Shown in pieces: positions 27,547 to 35,475 of a stretch of DNA of 36,443 bases. The notes under the pieces are model-generated. The model ran no database searches and had not been told where the DNA came from. It saw only the letters and a program-made list of their open reading frames with translations. Each line of letters begins with the position of its first letter. Position 1 is the first letter of the stretch. Source of the DNA: Verrucomicrobiales bacterium (lineage in GTDB: Bacteria; Verrucomicrobiota; Verrucomicrobiia; Limisphaerales; F1-80-MAGS106). The translations under genes were made by a program, and so were the position numbers. Location: NCBI GenBank assembly GCA_005805305.1, contig SYMW01000113.1, forward strand, positions 1 through 36,443, in the 5' to 3' direction.

Positions 27547-27638
27547 CCCGCCTTGGGGGATGCGCCTTCCTCGCGCCTAGCATCCGGCCTGGCAGTGCTC
27601 CCGCCAAAATCCGAACTTATTTTTGCATGGACCCGTAG
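27547..27638. repeat. Partial copy of the 32752-33091 dispersed element
   Basis: Bases 27567-27638 match 33020-33091 at 65 of 72 positions without gaps. Just before them, 27547-27566 matches 32939-32959, including CCTTGGGGGA in both. The hairpin-bearing segment of about 60 bases that separates these two blocks in the other copy is missing here, as is a recognisable left terminal repeat. This copy sits in the 267-base gap between the TIM-barrel gene and accA. Confidence 0.85.
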
Positions 27639-27765
27639 GGCGGAAAGGTCATTCAGACTCGGCGCGGTCAGCAGAACTGGGACACCATAGAAAAACGAAA
27701 GTCTGGCCACGGCACGGAGCTTCCGGTAGTCTTTTGGCATCAACAACCGCTGCGGGTGCGGGCTC

Positions 27766-28737
27766 ATGAAACATTATCTGGACTTTGAAAAACCGATCCT
27801 TGATTTGCAGCGCAAGTTGGAGGAGTTGAAACAGCATCCGGAAACTCGGTCTCTCGGGCTGAGTTTCGAGGAAGAGATTGGCCACATAGAGGCCAAGATC
27901 GAGGAAACGCGCCGGCATGTGTTCACGAATCTGACCGCGTGGCAAAGGGTTCAGCTCGCCCGCCATCCCCGGCGTCCGTTTGCCATGGATTACGCGCGAA
28001 CCACGTTCACGGACTTCAGCGAACTCCACGGGGACCGACTTTTCTCGGACGACCGCGCGCTCATCGCCGGGTTGGCGACCCTTGGATCCCACAAAGTCAT
28101 GTTGATCGGCACTCAAAAAGGCCGCGACACGAAAGAGAACATCCTTCGCAATTTTGGATCGGCGCATCCAGAGGGCTATCGAAAGGCACTCCGGCTCATG
28201 CGGCTGGCTGACAAATTCGGGCTGCCCATCATCACTCTCATCGACACCGCGGGAGCTTACCCGGGCGTCGGCGCGGAAGAAAGGCACATCGCCGAAGCCA
28301 TCGCAGTCAATCTTCGTGAGATGATGCTCCTAAGTGTTCCTGTCATCTCCGTGGTGATCGGGGAAGGAGGCTCAGGTGGCGCCTTGGGAATAGGGGTCGC
28401 GGACAGGGTTTTAATCCTCGAGAATGCTTACTATTCCGTCATCAGTCCGGAAGGGTGCGCCGCGATTCTCTGGAAAGACAGAGGGGCCGCCCCCAAGGCC
28501 GCCGAAGCCCTCAAAATCACGGCGAAAGATCTCCTCGAGCTCAAACTGGTGGATGAAATTGTCCCCGAACCTTTCGGGGGAGCTCACAACAATCCACTGC
28601 TGATTGCCCAGACTCTCAGGGATCATTTGATCCGCAATTTGGAGAGCTTGAAAGAATTGGGGGCGACCTTGCGGCTGCGGACTCGCTACGAAAAGTTCCG
28701 TTCCTTCGGTCATTTCGTCGAGTCGAATTCAGCTTAA
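27766..28737 (+). CDS. accA: Acetyl-CoA carboxylase carboxyltransferase subunit alpha
   Basis: With AccD it moves the carboxyl group from biotin on AccB to acetyl-CoA, forming malonyl-CoA for fatty acid synthesis. The 323-residue length is standard. The N-terminal helix region DFEKPILDLQRKLEEL, the DTAGAYPG segment (160-167) and the glycine-rich oxyanion loop GEGGSGGALGIG (199-210), followed by YYSVISPEGCAAILW, are diagnostic. accD is not nearby. manA begins 25 bases downstream and may share its transcript. A dispersed repeat ends about 127 bases upstream. Confidence 0.97.
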   Translation: MKHYLDFEKPILDLQRKLEELKQHPETRSLGLSFEEEIGHIEAKIEETRRHVFTNLTAWQRVQLARHPRRPFAMDYARTTFTDFSELHGDRLFSDDRALIAGLATLGSHKVMLIGTQKGRDTKENILRNFGSAHPEGYRKALRLMRLADKFGLPIITLIDTAGAYPGVGAEERHIAEAIAVNLREMMLLSVPVISVVIGEGGSGGALGIGVADRVLILENAYYSVISPEGCAAILWKDRGAAPKAAEALKITAKDLLELKLVDEIVPEPFGGAHNNPLLIAQTLRDHLIRNLESLKELGATLRLRTRYEKFRSFGHFVESNSA

Positions 28738-28762
28738 TTCGGGAAGAGCGAGATTAGGCCAC

Positions 28763-29758
28763 ATGAGCTATCCGATGGTGTTCGAACCCGTCGTCAAAGA
28801 GCGCGTCTGGGGAGGCAGGCTGCTCGAAAGTCTCTATCGCAAAACGATTCCATTCCCAGGACCAGCGGGCGAGTCGTGGGAAATCACGGACCGCCCTGAA
28901 GGGGTGAGCAACATTCGGAACGGGCCGTGGCGGGGCCGGTCTTTGCGCTGGGCCATGCAGGAGCATGCAGCGGCTCTTTTGGGCGATTTTCCAGCGCAAA
29001 ACGGCCGCTTTCCGTGGCTGATCAAAATCTTGGATGCGCGCGAGAATCTCTCGCTGCAAGTCCATCCGCCGGCAGCTCTCGCTAGCGCCCTAGGCGGCGA
29101 ACCAAAAACGGAGATGTGGTTTGTCGCCCGCGCCGACCCCGGCGCGATGCTTTACGCGGGACTCCAACGCGGGACGACGCGCTCCGATTTCGTCAAACGC
29201 GTCCATGAAGGCACTGTCGCCGATTGTTTCCATAAAATTCCGGTCCGGCAAGGCGATGCCCTATTCGTTCCGAGCGGCCGCGTCCACGCCCTGGGCCGCG
29301 GACTGGTTATATTTGAAATCCAGCAAAACTCCGACACCACATACAGAGTTTTCGATTGGAACCGACTGGGGGCGGATGGGAAACCCCGGGAGCTCCATGT
29401 GGAACAATCACTGGCCTGCATTAATTTCGACGATTTCGAACCTTCGCTGATTTCCCCTCGACGAATGCCAGGACGCGGATTCGGATGCCAGACACTCGTG
29501 GCTGACCCCTTGTTTCACATTTCGATTTGCAACGCGGGTTTGGATGAAAGCCCATCTGGGGAAGGGTCGTTCTCGGTCTCCAAACCCGCCGTCGCCGCGG
29601 CGGTGGAGGGGCAATTGAGCATCCAAGGCGGCGGAGAAAAGGTAACCCTGCTCCCTGGAGACTTTTGCTTGCTTCCCGCGGCACTGGAGGCCGTCCGATG
29701 GGAAGCCTCGCGCGAATGTCAATTCCTCCTGGTGGAAACAGGCGGCACTTCAATCTAG
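28763..29758 (+). CDS. manA: Class I mannose-6-phosphate isomerase
   Basis: A zinc-dependent cupin enzyme that interconverts fructose-6-phosphate and mannose-6-phosphate, feeding GDP-mannose or mannose use. The 331-residue length fits the short bacterial form. Zinc ligands are visible: Q99 and H101 in LQVHP, E118 in KTEMW and H175 in SGRVHALG. Upstream ERVWGG and FPWLIKILDA are typical. It lies between accA and a TPR gene, spaced 25 and 5 bases, so the three probably form one transcript although their functions differ. Confidence 0.95.
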   Translation: MSYPMVFEPVVKERVWGGRLLESLYRKTIPFPGPAGESWEITDRPEGVSNIRNGPWRGRSLRWAMQEHAAALLGDFPAQNGRFPWLIKILDARENLSLQVHPPAALASALGGEPKTEMWFVARADPGAMLYAGLQRGTTRSDFVKRVHEGTVADCFHKIPVRQGDALFVPSGRVHALGRGLVIFEIQQNSDTTYRVFDWNRLGADGKPRELHVEQSLACINFDDFEPSLISPRRMPGRGFGCQTLVADPLFHISICNAGLDESPSGEGSFSVSKPAVAAAVEGQLSIQGGGEKVTLLPGDFCLLPAALEAVRWEASRECQFLLVETGGTSI

Positions 29759-29763
29759 CACGA

Positions 29764-31599
29764 ATGCGCACTTCTCAAGAACGCCGGATCCGGAGAACCT
29801 TCAGAAAGTGGCTCGGCAAGTCACGCCTCGTCACGGTGCTGCTGGAGGACGCCTGGTTTCGTCTCATTCTGCTGATTTCATTCCTCGGGGTGGTGGTGAG
29901 CCTAGTCCTGACTTCGCCCATCTGGATCACGACCCCCAAAGGATTATCGCCCACACGGCGAATTAGCGCGCTGGACATGATCATTGCCCACCGACTTCAT
30001 GACCGGGCTAAAGCGGAAGCCACGGCGGGTGAGATCAACACGGCCGCCAACACCTGGCATATGGCCAGACAACGAAATCCCGGGAACTTGGCGATGCTCA
30101 GGGAGTCCACGCTAAATTTCCTGGCGATGGGTGATTCGTTGTTCGAGAATCGGGCCGAGGCTCTGGCTCTCGCCGCCTGGCTCGTGGGGGTCTCCCAAAC
30201 CAATCACGCCGACGTGGTGCTCGCGGCACGGGTATACGAGACCTACAAAGCCCCCGAGCAGATCCTCGCGATCACGGAGCCAAAACTCCTTCGAGAATCC
30301 GAGGATCTCGCGGCGCCACGATTCGTCGCTCTCATCCGCTTGGGCCGGCTTTCACAGTTGCGCGAGGAATTGGCCGCCTTGCCAGCGCCAGTGAAAAAGC
30401 GCCGGGACACGCAACTGTTCGAGGATGCGCTGTCCCTCTTTTCGAAGAGGTCCGACGCGCCCGTCTCCAGAGAACGCCTGAAAGCCGCCAGCCGGGATCC
30501 CGAACAATCCGCGCTTGCGATGCGATTGTTGTTCCGGGGAAGCGTGGCAATGGAAGATCTGAACACGGCAATGGAATCTCTCCGCCACCTGGTCGAAACA
30601 AAGCGCAACGAACTCCAGGACCACTTGCTCCTCTGGAGACTGGCGTCTAAACTAGGCGCTTCACTCGAGTCGCTCAATATCGTCGACGAGAATGTCCCCA
30701 ACCCCTTGACCGCCACGGAGGCCTTCCAGTTGATCAGCACCCTCGCCAATCTGAACCGAGTGGAGCTTGCAAGCCAGGCACTCCGACGGGAGTTGCCGAA
30801 GCACCCCAAGAGCATCGAACTGTGGATGATTCAAGCTGAGGTTCTGGCGAGAACCAAGGAATGGCACCCGTTGATAGCCGCCGCCCTGCAATTAAGGGAG
30901 CAATTCGCCGAAAGCCGGGATGCCACCGCGTTGAGCCATCTTATGGAATTGCAGGGTTTCACGGAGCTCAAGATGCCAGCCGAGGCCCAGTCAAGCCTTT
31001 ATCATCTTAAGCAAATCCCGCTCGGGAACACTTCCCTTGCGCTGTATATGGCGCAAGTACTCCGCCAATTAGGGGCCTACGCGACGATCGAACAAGTGCT
31101 CAAACCGTTCCAGGCAGACCTGGATCGCAATCCGGAGTTTTGGAGCCTTCTCTTCGACGCGGGGTTCGCCACGAAATCCACCGAGCTTGTGCTCGAGGCC
31201 AGCAATCGAGCGTTGGAACTCGAGCCAGACCGACCCGAGGCGATCAACCGCCGGGCAGTGGCCTTGATCGTCGCGCGCGAGTCACCTCAAGAAGCGCTTC
31301 GCTTGACGGAACGCTTAAAGTCTTTGTATCCGGGATTTCCCGGAGCCACTATCAATCTGGTTCAAGCACTTCTGCTCAACGCGCGACACGAAGAAGCAGC
31401 CCGCCTGCTCAACGGGATCGAACCCCGCGCCCTCAGCACCGCCGAGTCCAACCCGTTCTGGCTTGCGGCCGCCGAGTTGGCCCTGCTGCAGAACGAACCT
31501 CAAAAATGGGGTCAATACCTCGGCCGGATCCGCGTCGACGATCTATTTCCAAAACAGGCGCGCTGGTTGGATGAGGCTCGGCGACGATCGGACCACTGA
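29764..31599 (+). CDS. Membrane-anchored TPR-repeat protein
   Basis: A 611-residue protein with a basic N-terminus, one transmembrane helix at about residues 31-50 (WFRLILLISFLGVVVSLVLT), and a long helical domain rich in Ala, Leu and Glu with tetratricopeptide-like pairs, for example AEATAGEINTAANTWHMARQ and ALELEPDRPEAINRRAVALI. The topology implies a large extracytoplasmic solenoid that binds other proteins. I chose the ATG at 29764, five bases after manA ends; an in-frame start at 29665 would lie inside manA. No catalytic domain is visible and I cannot name a function. Confidence 0.82.
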   Translation: MRTSQERRIRRTFRKWLGKSRLVTVLLEDAWFRLILLISFLGVVVSLVLTSPIWITTPKGLSPTRRISALDMIIAHRLHDRAKAEATAGEINTAANTWHMARQRNPGNLAMLRESTLNFLAMGDSLFENRAEALALAAWLVGVSQTNHADVVLAARVYETYKAPEQILAITEPKLLRESEDLAAPRFVALIRLGRLSQLREELAALPAPVKKRRDTQLFEDALSLFSKRSDAPVSRERLKAASRDPEQSALAMRLLFRGSVAMEDLNTAMESLRHLVETKRNELQDHLLLWRLASKLGASLESLNIVDENVPNPLTATEAFQLISTLANLNRVELASQALRRELPKHPKSIELWMIQAEVLARTKEWHPLIAAALQLREQFAESRDATALSHLMELQGFTELKMPAEAQSSLYHLKQIPLGNTSLALYMAQVLRQLGAYATIEQVLKPFQADLDRNPEFWSLLFDAGFATKSTELVLEASNRALELEPDRPEAINRRAVALIVARESPQEALRLTERLKSLYPGFPGATINLVQALLLNARHEEAARLLNGIEPRALSTAESNPFWLAAAELALLQNEPQKWGQYLGRIRVDDLFPKQARWLDEARRRSDH

Positions 31600-31727
31600 G
31601 AGCCCGGCCGTGCCAAGAAGTGGCGTCTTCACAATCCCTCCTCCCGCCAGGGTCAGTCGCCGCGAAGGCGCCACCCCCCCGCTCCTGGGTTTGACTGGAA
31701 GCCGATTGTTTGCAAGAATCCCTTTCG

Positions 31728-32723
31728 ATGAAACTCCAATCCCTGCTCCCCCAAGCCATTGTTTGCTTAAATCTCACGCTCCTTCCCAACCTGAGCGCGG
31801 AAGTCAACAAGACCGAGAAAATCGCCCCGGACACCTACTTCCATGAAGGAGATTTGGGACGAAAAGGTCACTGCAACAATGGTTGGATCGTTTTCAATGA
31901 CTACGTGTTGGTAATCGATGGGAACTTCCCCTCTGGAGCTAAAGAAGTGATTCCTAAAATCAGGGCGATTACCGACAAACCCATTCGTTTCGCGTTCAAT
32001 ACACACCACCATGGTGACCATGCCTACGGCAACAAAGTATGGGCCGAAAATGGCGCCGTCGCCGTGGCTCATGAAGGAGCGCTGGCGGAAATGAGGCATT
32101 ACGAAACGGGCTTATTCGGGACCAAGCCCGGCAGATGGGAAGAGGCCGCTGCCTCGCGCCCCGACGTGGCTGCCAGCAAACTCCACCCGCCCTCCTTGCT
32201 CTTCCGGCAAGAGCTGATCTTCGATGACGGAACTCACCGTGTCGAATTGCTCCACTTCGGAGTCGCTCACACAAAAGGCGATGGGTGGGCTTGGATGCCG
32301 AAAGAACGAATCTTGTTCACGGGGGACGCGTGCGTCAACGGACCCTACAATTACGTGGGAGACGGCAGCGTCAAGGATTGGATCGAAACTCTGGAGGCTG
32401 TGAAGAAACTCAAACCCCGCCTGATTTGTCCGGGCCATGGACCCACGGGCGGCCCCGAGGTCCTGGAGCAGCAGCAGCGCTATTTCAGAGTTCTCAGCGG
32501 CGAAGTCAAAAAGCTGGTTGACGCGCGAAAAACACCTTCGGAAGTCAAGTCGGCTGTCGAAGCGATCAAAATCATCGTTCGAAAGGATGACACGATCGCT
32601 CGCTACTTGGGTGGCATGTTCGAAAGCCAAGTCGAGAAAATCTACGTGGAAATGGGGGGGAAACCATTCGAAAAAGCCGCAGCCATCGCCGATAAACACT
32701 GGAAACAGGCCAAAGCCCGCTGA
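31728..32723 (+). CDS. Exported metallo-beta-lactamase-fold hydrolase
   Basis: A 331-residue MBL-fold protein with a signal peptide (LLPQAIVCLNLTLLPNLSAE). The metal motif is HHHGDH (H93, H94, H95, D97, H98), with further ligands likely in GVAHTKGD, FTGDACV and CPGHGP. The sequence resembles the broad group annotated as MBL-fold metallo-hydrolases rather than a named lactonase or lactamase. A C-terminal helical extension of about 80 residues follows the last metal motif. The ATG at 31728 is preferred over a TTG at 31710. The repeat element described next begins 29 bases after the stop. Confidence 0.88.
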   Translation: MKLQSLLPQAIVCLNLTLLPNLSAEVNKTEKIAPDTYFHEGDLGRKGHCNNGWIVFNDYVLVIDGNFPSGAKEVIPKIRAITDKPIRFAFNTHHHGDHAYGNKVWAENGAVAVAHEGALAEMRHYETGLFGTKPGRWEEAAASRPDVAASKLHPPSLLFRQELIFDDGTHRVELLHFGVAHTKGDGWAWMPKERILFTGDACVNGPYNYVGDGSVKDWIETLEAVKKLKPRLICPGHGPTGGPEVLEQQQRYFRVLSGEVKKLVDARKTPSEVKSAVEAIKIIVRKDDTIARYLGGMFESQVEKIYVEMGGKPFEKAAAIADKHWKQAKAR

Positions 32724-32751
32724 AGCCGAATTGCGTCCGGGCAGCCCATCC

Positions 32752-33091
32752 CTAAGGGTCCGTGAAAAATAAATTCGGGCTTTGCTGGCGGAATCATGAC
32801 ATTAAGGCGAGGCACGAATGAGGAGCATACCCTCCTGGTCTGTGACGAATGAGTAACAAAGCCACAATGTCATGAGGCCCCAGCCCTCCGGGCCGGGGCG
32901 GTGCCAGGCCATCTGCCGCGTTGCTCGTCAGTTACAGCCCCACCTTGGGGGACCCGCCTTCGCCGAGGCTTCGGCGGGGCGGGTGCGCCCCTGTCCTCCG
33001 AAGCCTTGGCGGAGGAGGGTTCCTCGCGCCTTGCATCTGGCCTGGCAGCGCTCCCGCCAAAATCCGAAGTTATTTTTGCACAGACCCTTAG
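32752..33091. mobile_element. MITE-like non-coding element with terminal inverted repeats
   Basis: The ends are imperfect inverted repeats of about 39 bases: the left reads CTAAGGGTCCGTGAAAAATA and the right, reverse-complemented, CTAAGGGTCTGTGCAAAAAT. Similarity continues through TTCGG and GGCGG. Inside are a 10-base inverted pair (32794-32803 with 32866-32875), a hairpin at 32953-32983 (CCCGCC/GGCGGG and CGCCGA/TCGGCG) and another at 32994-33016 (TCCTCCG/CGGAGGA). No transposase or convincing ORF is present. It fills most of the 431-base gap between the MBL gene and the pseudouridine synthase gene. A partial copy lies at 27547-27638. It looks like a non-autonomous element or a composite of extragenic repeats. 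Confidence 0.7.
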
Positions 33092-33154
33092 TCCAGGTTG
33101 CCCGCCAAATCGGTCACGAAAGGCATGTGCCAAACCCTCGCCAAACTTCCCTGA

Positions 33155-33901
33155 TCACTTGGACCTCGCCATAGGTGATCCGCGTTCCGCCCCCGAGTCC
33201 GCTGTCAAACTCCGTATCTCTCCAGCGTTCAAAGTCCTCCACTTGCCTCTCCTCAGATCGCCGAGTTTGACGGGACCGATTTGCACCCGCTGCAATCGCT
33301 CCACCTCCAGGCCCAGCACCTCGAACATCCGCCGCACTTCTCGGTTCTTACCCTCCGTCAACTCCACTTCCACCACGCTGCGAGACTTCGTCGACGTGTG
33401 AACCCATGCGCGATCGGCACGCAAAGTCTCCCCCTCATGTTCCACCCCCACCGTGAGGCGTCTAGCCATGTTCTCAGGGACCGCCCCCGTCAAACCAACC
33501 ACGTATCGCTTCCGCACGCCGTATCTCGGGTGAGTCATCCGGAGGCTAAACTCACCGTCGTTTGTCAAAAAAATCAATCCCTCGCTCTCCCGGTCAAGAC
33601 GTCCAACCGAATAGAGACTGGTCCACTCTCTTGGAAGAAGATCTCCAATGACCGGACGCCCCAGCTCATCCTGGCGGGTGCAGAGAACCCCCCGGGGTTT
33701 GTGGAGCGCCACGTAGAGCTTGGCTTTGGGTTTGACCGGTTTTCCGTCAACCGCGACCTTGTCCGACTCCGGACGAACTTTCGTTCCCAACTCTCGAACC
33801 ACCCCCCCATTAAGGCTCACGCGGCCATCGAGGATGATGCGCTCGGCGGCCCGGCGGGAGGCCACTCCGGCTTCAGAGAGAAACTTTTGGAGGCGCACCA
33901 T
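33155..33901 (-). CDS. rluB: RsuA/RluB-family rRNA pseudouridine synthase
   Basis: Isomerises a uridine in rRNA to pseudouridine. The protein has an N-terminal S4 RNA-binding domain (VRLQKFLSEAGVASRRAAE) and the RsuA/RluB/RluE/RluF catalytic domain with the active Asp in GRLDRESEGL (about D103 of 248), then KNREVRRMFEVLG near the end. The S4 domain and EVRRM pattern favour the large-subunit RluB type over RsuA, but the exact target is not certain. I start it at the ATG complementary to 33899-33901; longer frames to 33952 add unconserved residues and run through a strong hairpin. Confidence 0.9.
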   Translation of the reverse strand: MVRLQKFLSEAGVASRRAAERIILDGRVSLNGGVVRELGTKVRPESDKVAVDGKPVKPKAKLYVALHKPRGVLCTRQDELGRPVIGDLLPREWTSLYSVGRLDRESEGLIFLTNDGEFSLRMTHPRYGVRKRYVVGLTGAVPENMARRLTVGVEHEGETLRADRAWVHTSTKSRSVVEVELTEGKNREVRRMFEVLGLEVERLQRVQIGPVKLGDLRRGKWRTLNAGEIRSLTADSGAERGSPMARSK

Positions 33902-34335
33902 GAACGCGTGAAAAGGAAGCAGGGACATGCGGTCCCGCATGCCCCTGGCCACCAGGAATAAGTTTGATCAGAAGGCCTGAAAACCGCGATCAAACGTCCG
34001 GTTTCGTCTTGCGAAGGCCCATAACCGAATCCCCGGGCTTCCACTGACCGCGCCTTTTCAATACTTCGACTCTTTCGAATCGCTTCAAAACATTTCTCTT
34101 TGCGCCGGATGTGCCGGCCGCGCGCAGACTGGGATGCAGTGCCATAAATTTATCTGTTTTTCAGGCCCTGGCCATCACGGCCAAAGGCAAAGTGAACGGC
34201 GCTTTTATCAAAAACGCCCGGGAATGCAACGGCTTTCTTCGTGCCACCCAAAATTTCACAACCGATTCCCCCCGTCAAGAAACCGCCATCGACCACGGAG
34301 GTGGGAGGCCAAATCCACCCCTCCGGCGCGCCCAT
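33902..34335. other. Intergenic stretch with hairpins, no convincing gene
   Basis: Nothing here reads as a real protein; the 80-codon plus-strand frame from 34111 has no family-like sequence. Near the rluB-type start are three inverted repeats: 33922-33945 (GGGACATGCG with CGCATGCCCC, four-base loop, one mismatch), 33944-33956 (CCTGG/CCAGG) and 33962-33995 (GTTTGATC/GATCAAAC, 18-base loop). None is followed by a T-run, so they are not classical terminators. They could form a structured leader of the pseudouridine synthase transcript. Confidence 0.45.
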
Positions 34336-35475
34336 TCAAGAACGGGCGGCTAATGCGATCAGCAAACCTGACGCCACAATCGCCAGCACCAGGAAGAACA
34401 CTTTCGCGTAACTCCAAGGACGCTTGCCTGCGATGGCTCCAGAATCTCCGTTCACAAGGACTTGGTAGCTCTTTCCACCATAGTTATAGGTCAATAGCCA
34501 TACGGGCAAAAGGGTGTGCTTAAATGTTTGCCTCGAAAAAGCGACTTTCACCCGAAGATTTCGCTGAGTGTCTCCGGGAACGGCGGAGGCGCATTTGGAT
34601 TCCATTTCATCCACCATCCGTTCCCGAGAATGTTGCGCGGCGGCAATGAGATCTATCTGATACTGTTCAACCACCCATCCCGCTACATAACCCGCATCGT
34701 AAGGAACCAGTTCCTTCGTTGGAAATGGTTCGATCTTCGAAAGTAATCCAGGGTCCGCTGCCTTGGACGCGGCGACCAGGGCGTCGTCAAAAAAATGCTC
34801 CACCGCTCCCGAAGCCCACTGCCAGCGAGTTTTGCGCACGCGCCTCGTTTGGCTTTGCCCGTTCGAATCCCGGAACGTCTCGGTTTCGTAATAATAATAA
34901 CCCGCCTCGGCAGTCCAATCCGCGTGGGCGAGGGCGTCAAAAGTCCAATACGGCAGGTAAACTCCCTTGATCGTGTCCGTGACTGCGGCTTTTTTCAGCC
35001 GGTTTGGGGCAAACCATCGGGTGCCAAACCAAACTTTAACCGACTCGCGAACGCGAGACTCGGCGATCTTGAAGGGCAAAACGCTCTCGGGGCGAATCGG
35101 AGCGCGAATCTGGTCCTGCGGGACAATCTGAGCCGACCCGCAAAACTCGCACTTCTGCGCCACTCGCTCCTTGGCCAAGACCGAAACAGCCTTGCAGCTC
35201 TGGCACAGGACGGATAACCGCACGGCATCCCAACCCCGGCGTTCTGGAGGCAGGCCGCGCAGCGCGGCCACCAGATCGTTTTCCTCGACGCTTCCCGTTT
35301 GGGGATCCAATTTTGCGGGACTCGTTGTCCCGCAATAAGGACAAACGAGCGCCGACTGGGATGGATTCCAATGGGCGTCCGACCCACATGAGGGGCATTC
35401 GAATTTCTGCCTCGCCGTGACATCGCTTTCTCCCATGCCAGCCTCGCCTTGCGGATTGCCCGGGAGCCGGCTCAT
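34336..35475 (-). CDS. Double zinc-ribbon, C-terminal membrane-anchored protein (YdjG-like)
   Basis: A 379-residue protein with two zinc ribbons, C27/C30 with C45/C48 (CPSC, CPYC) and C91/C94 with C109/C112 (CQSC, CEFC), a middle domain with KGVYLPYWTFDA and LLPVWLLTYNYGGKSYQVLVNG, and one C-terminal transmembrane helix (about 356-376, VFFLVLAIVASGLLIAL). This layout resembles Bacillus subtilis YdjG, encoded with PspA and the SPFH protein YdjI. Its start overlaps the stop of the SPFH gene by four bases (ATGA), supporting a two-protein unit at the membrane. A start at residue 14 is possible. No enzymatic motif is visible. The family link is from memory of layout and motifs. Confidence 0.8.
   Translation of the reverse strand: MSRLPGNPQGEAGMGESDVTARQKFECPSCGSDAHWNPSQSALVCPYCGTTSPAKLDPQTGSVEENDLVAALRGLPPERRGWDAVRLSVLCQSCKAVSVLAKERVAQKCEFCGSAQIVPQDQIRAPIRPESVLPFKIAESRVRESVKVWFGTRWFAPNRLKKAAVTDTIKGVYLPYWTFDALAHADWTAEAGYYYYETETFRDSNGQSQTRRVRKTRWQWASGAVEHFFDDALVAASKAADPGLLSKIEPFPTKELVPYDAGYVAGWVVEQYQIDLIAAAQHSRERMVDEMESKCASAVPGDTQRNLRVKVAFSRQTFKHTLLPVWLLTYNYGGKSYQVLVNGDSGAIAGKRPWSYAKVFFLVLAIVASGLLIALAARS

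Noticed and set aside
27495-27767. 90-codon minus frame before accA
   Set aside because: Repeat-derived translation as above, with no ribosome-binding site or conserved domain.
32870-33133. 87-codon minus frame translating to a segment like RVCAKITSDFGG and ARPDARREE
   Set aside because: Shares its sequence with the frame at 27495-27767 only because both cross the same dispersed repeat; it is not a protein family.
33962-33995. Inverted repeat as a terminator of the zinc-ribbon/SPFH transcript
   Set aside because: It lies about 340 bases past the stop and has no T-run on the minus strand.
34111-34353. 80-codon plus frame
   Set aside because: No recognisable domain, and it runs into the 3' end of the zinc-ribbon gene on the other strand.
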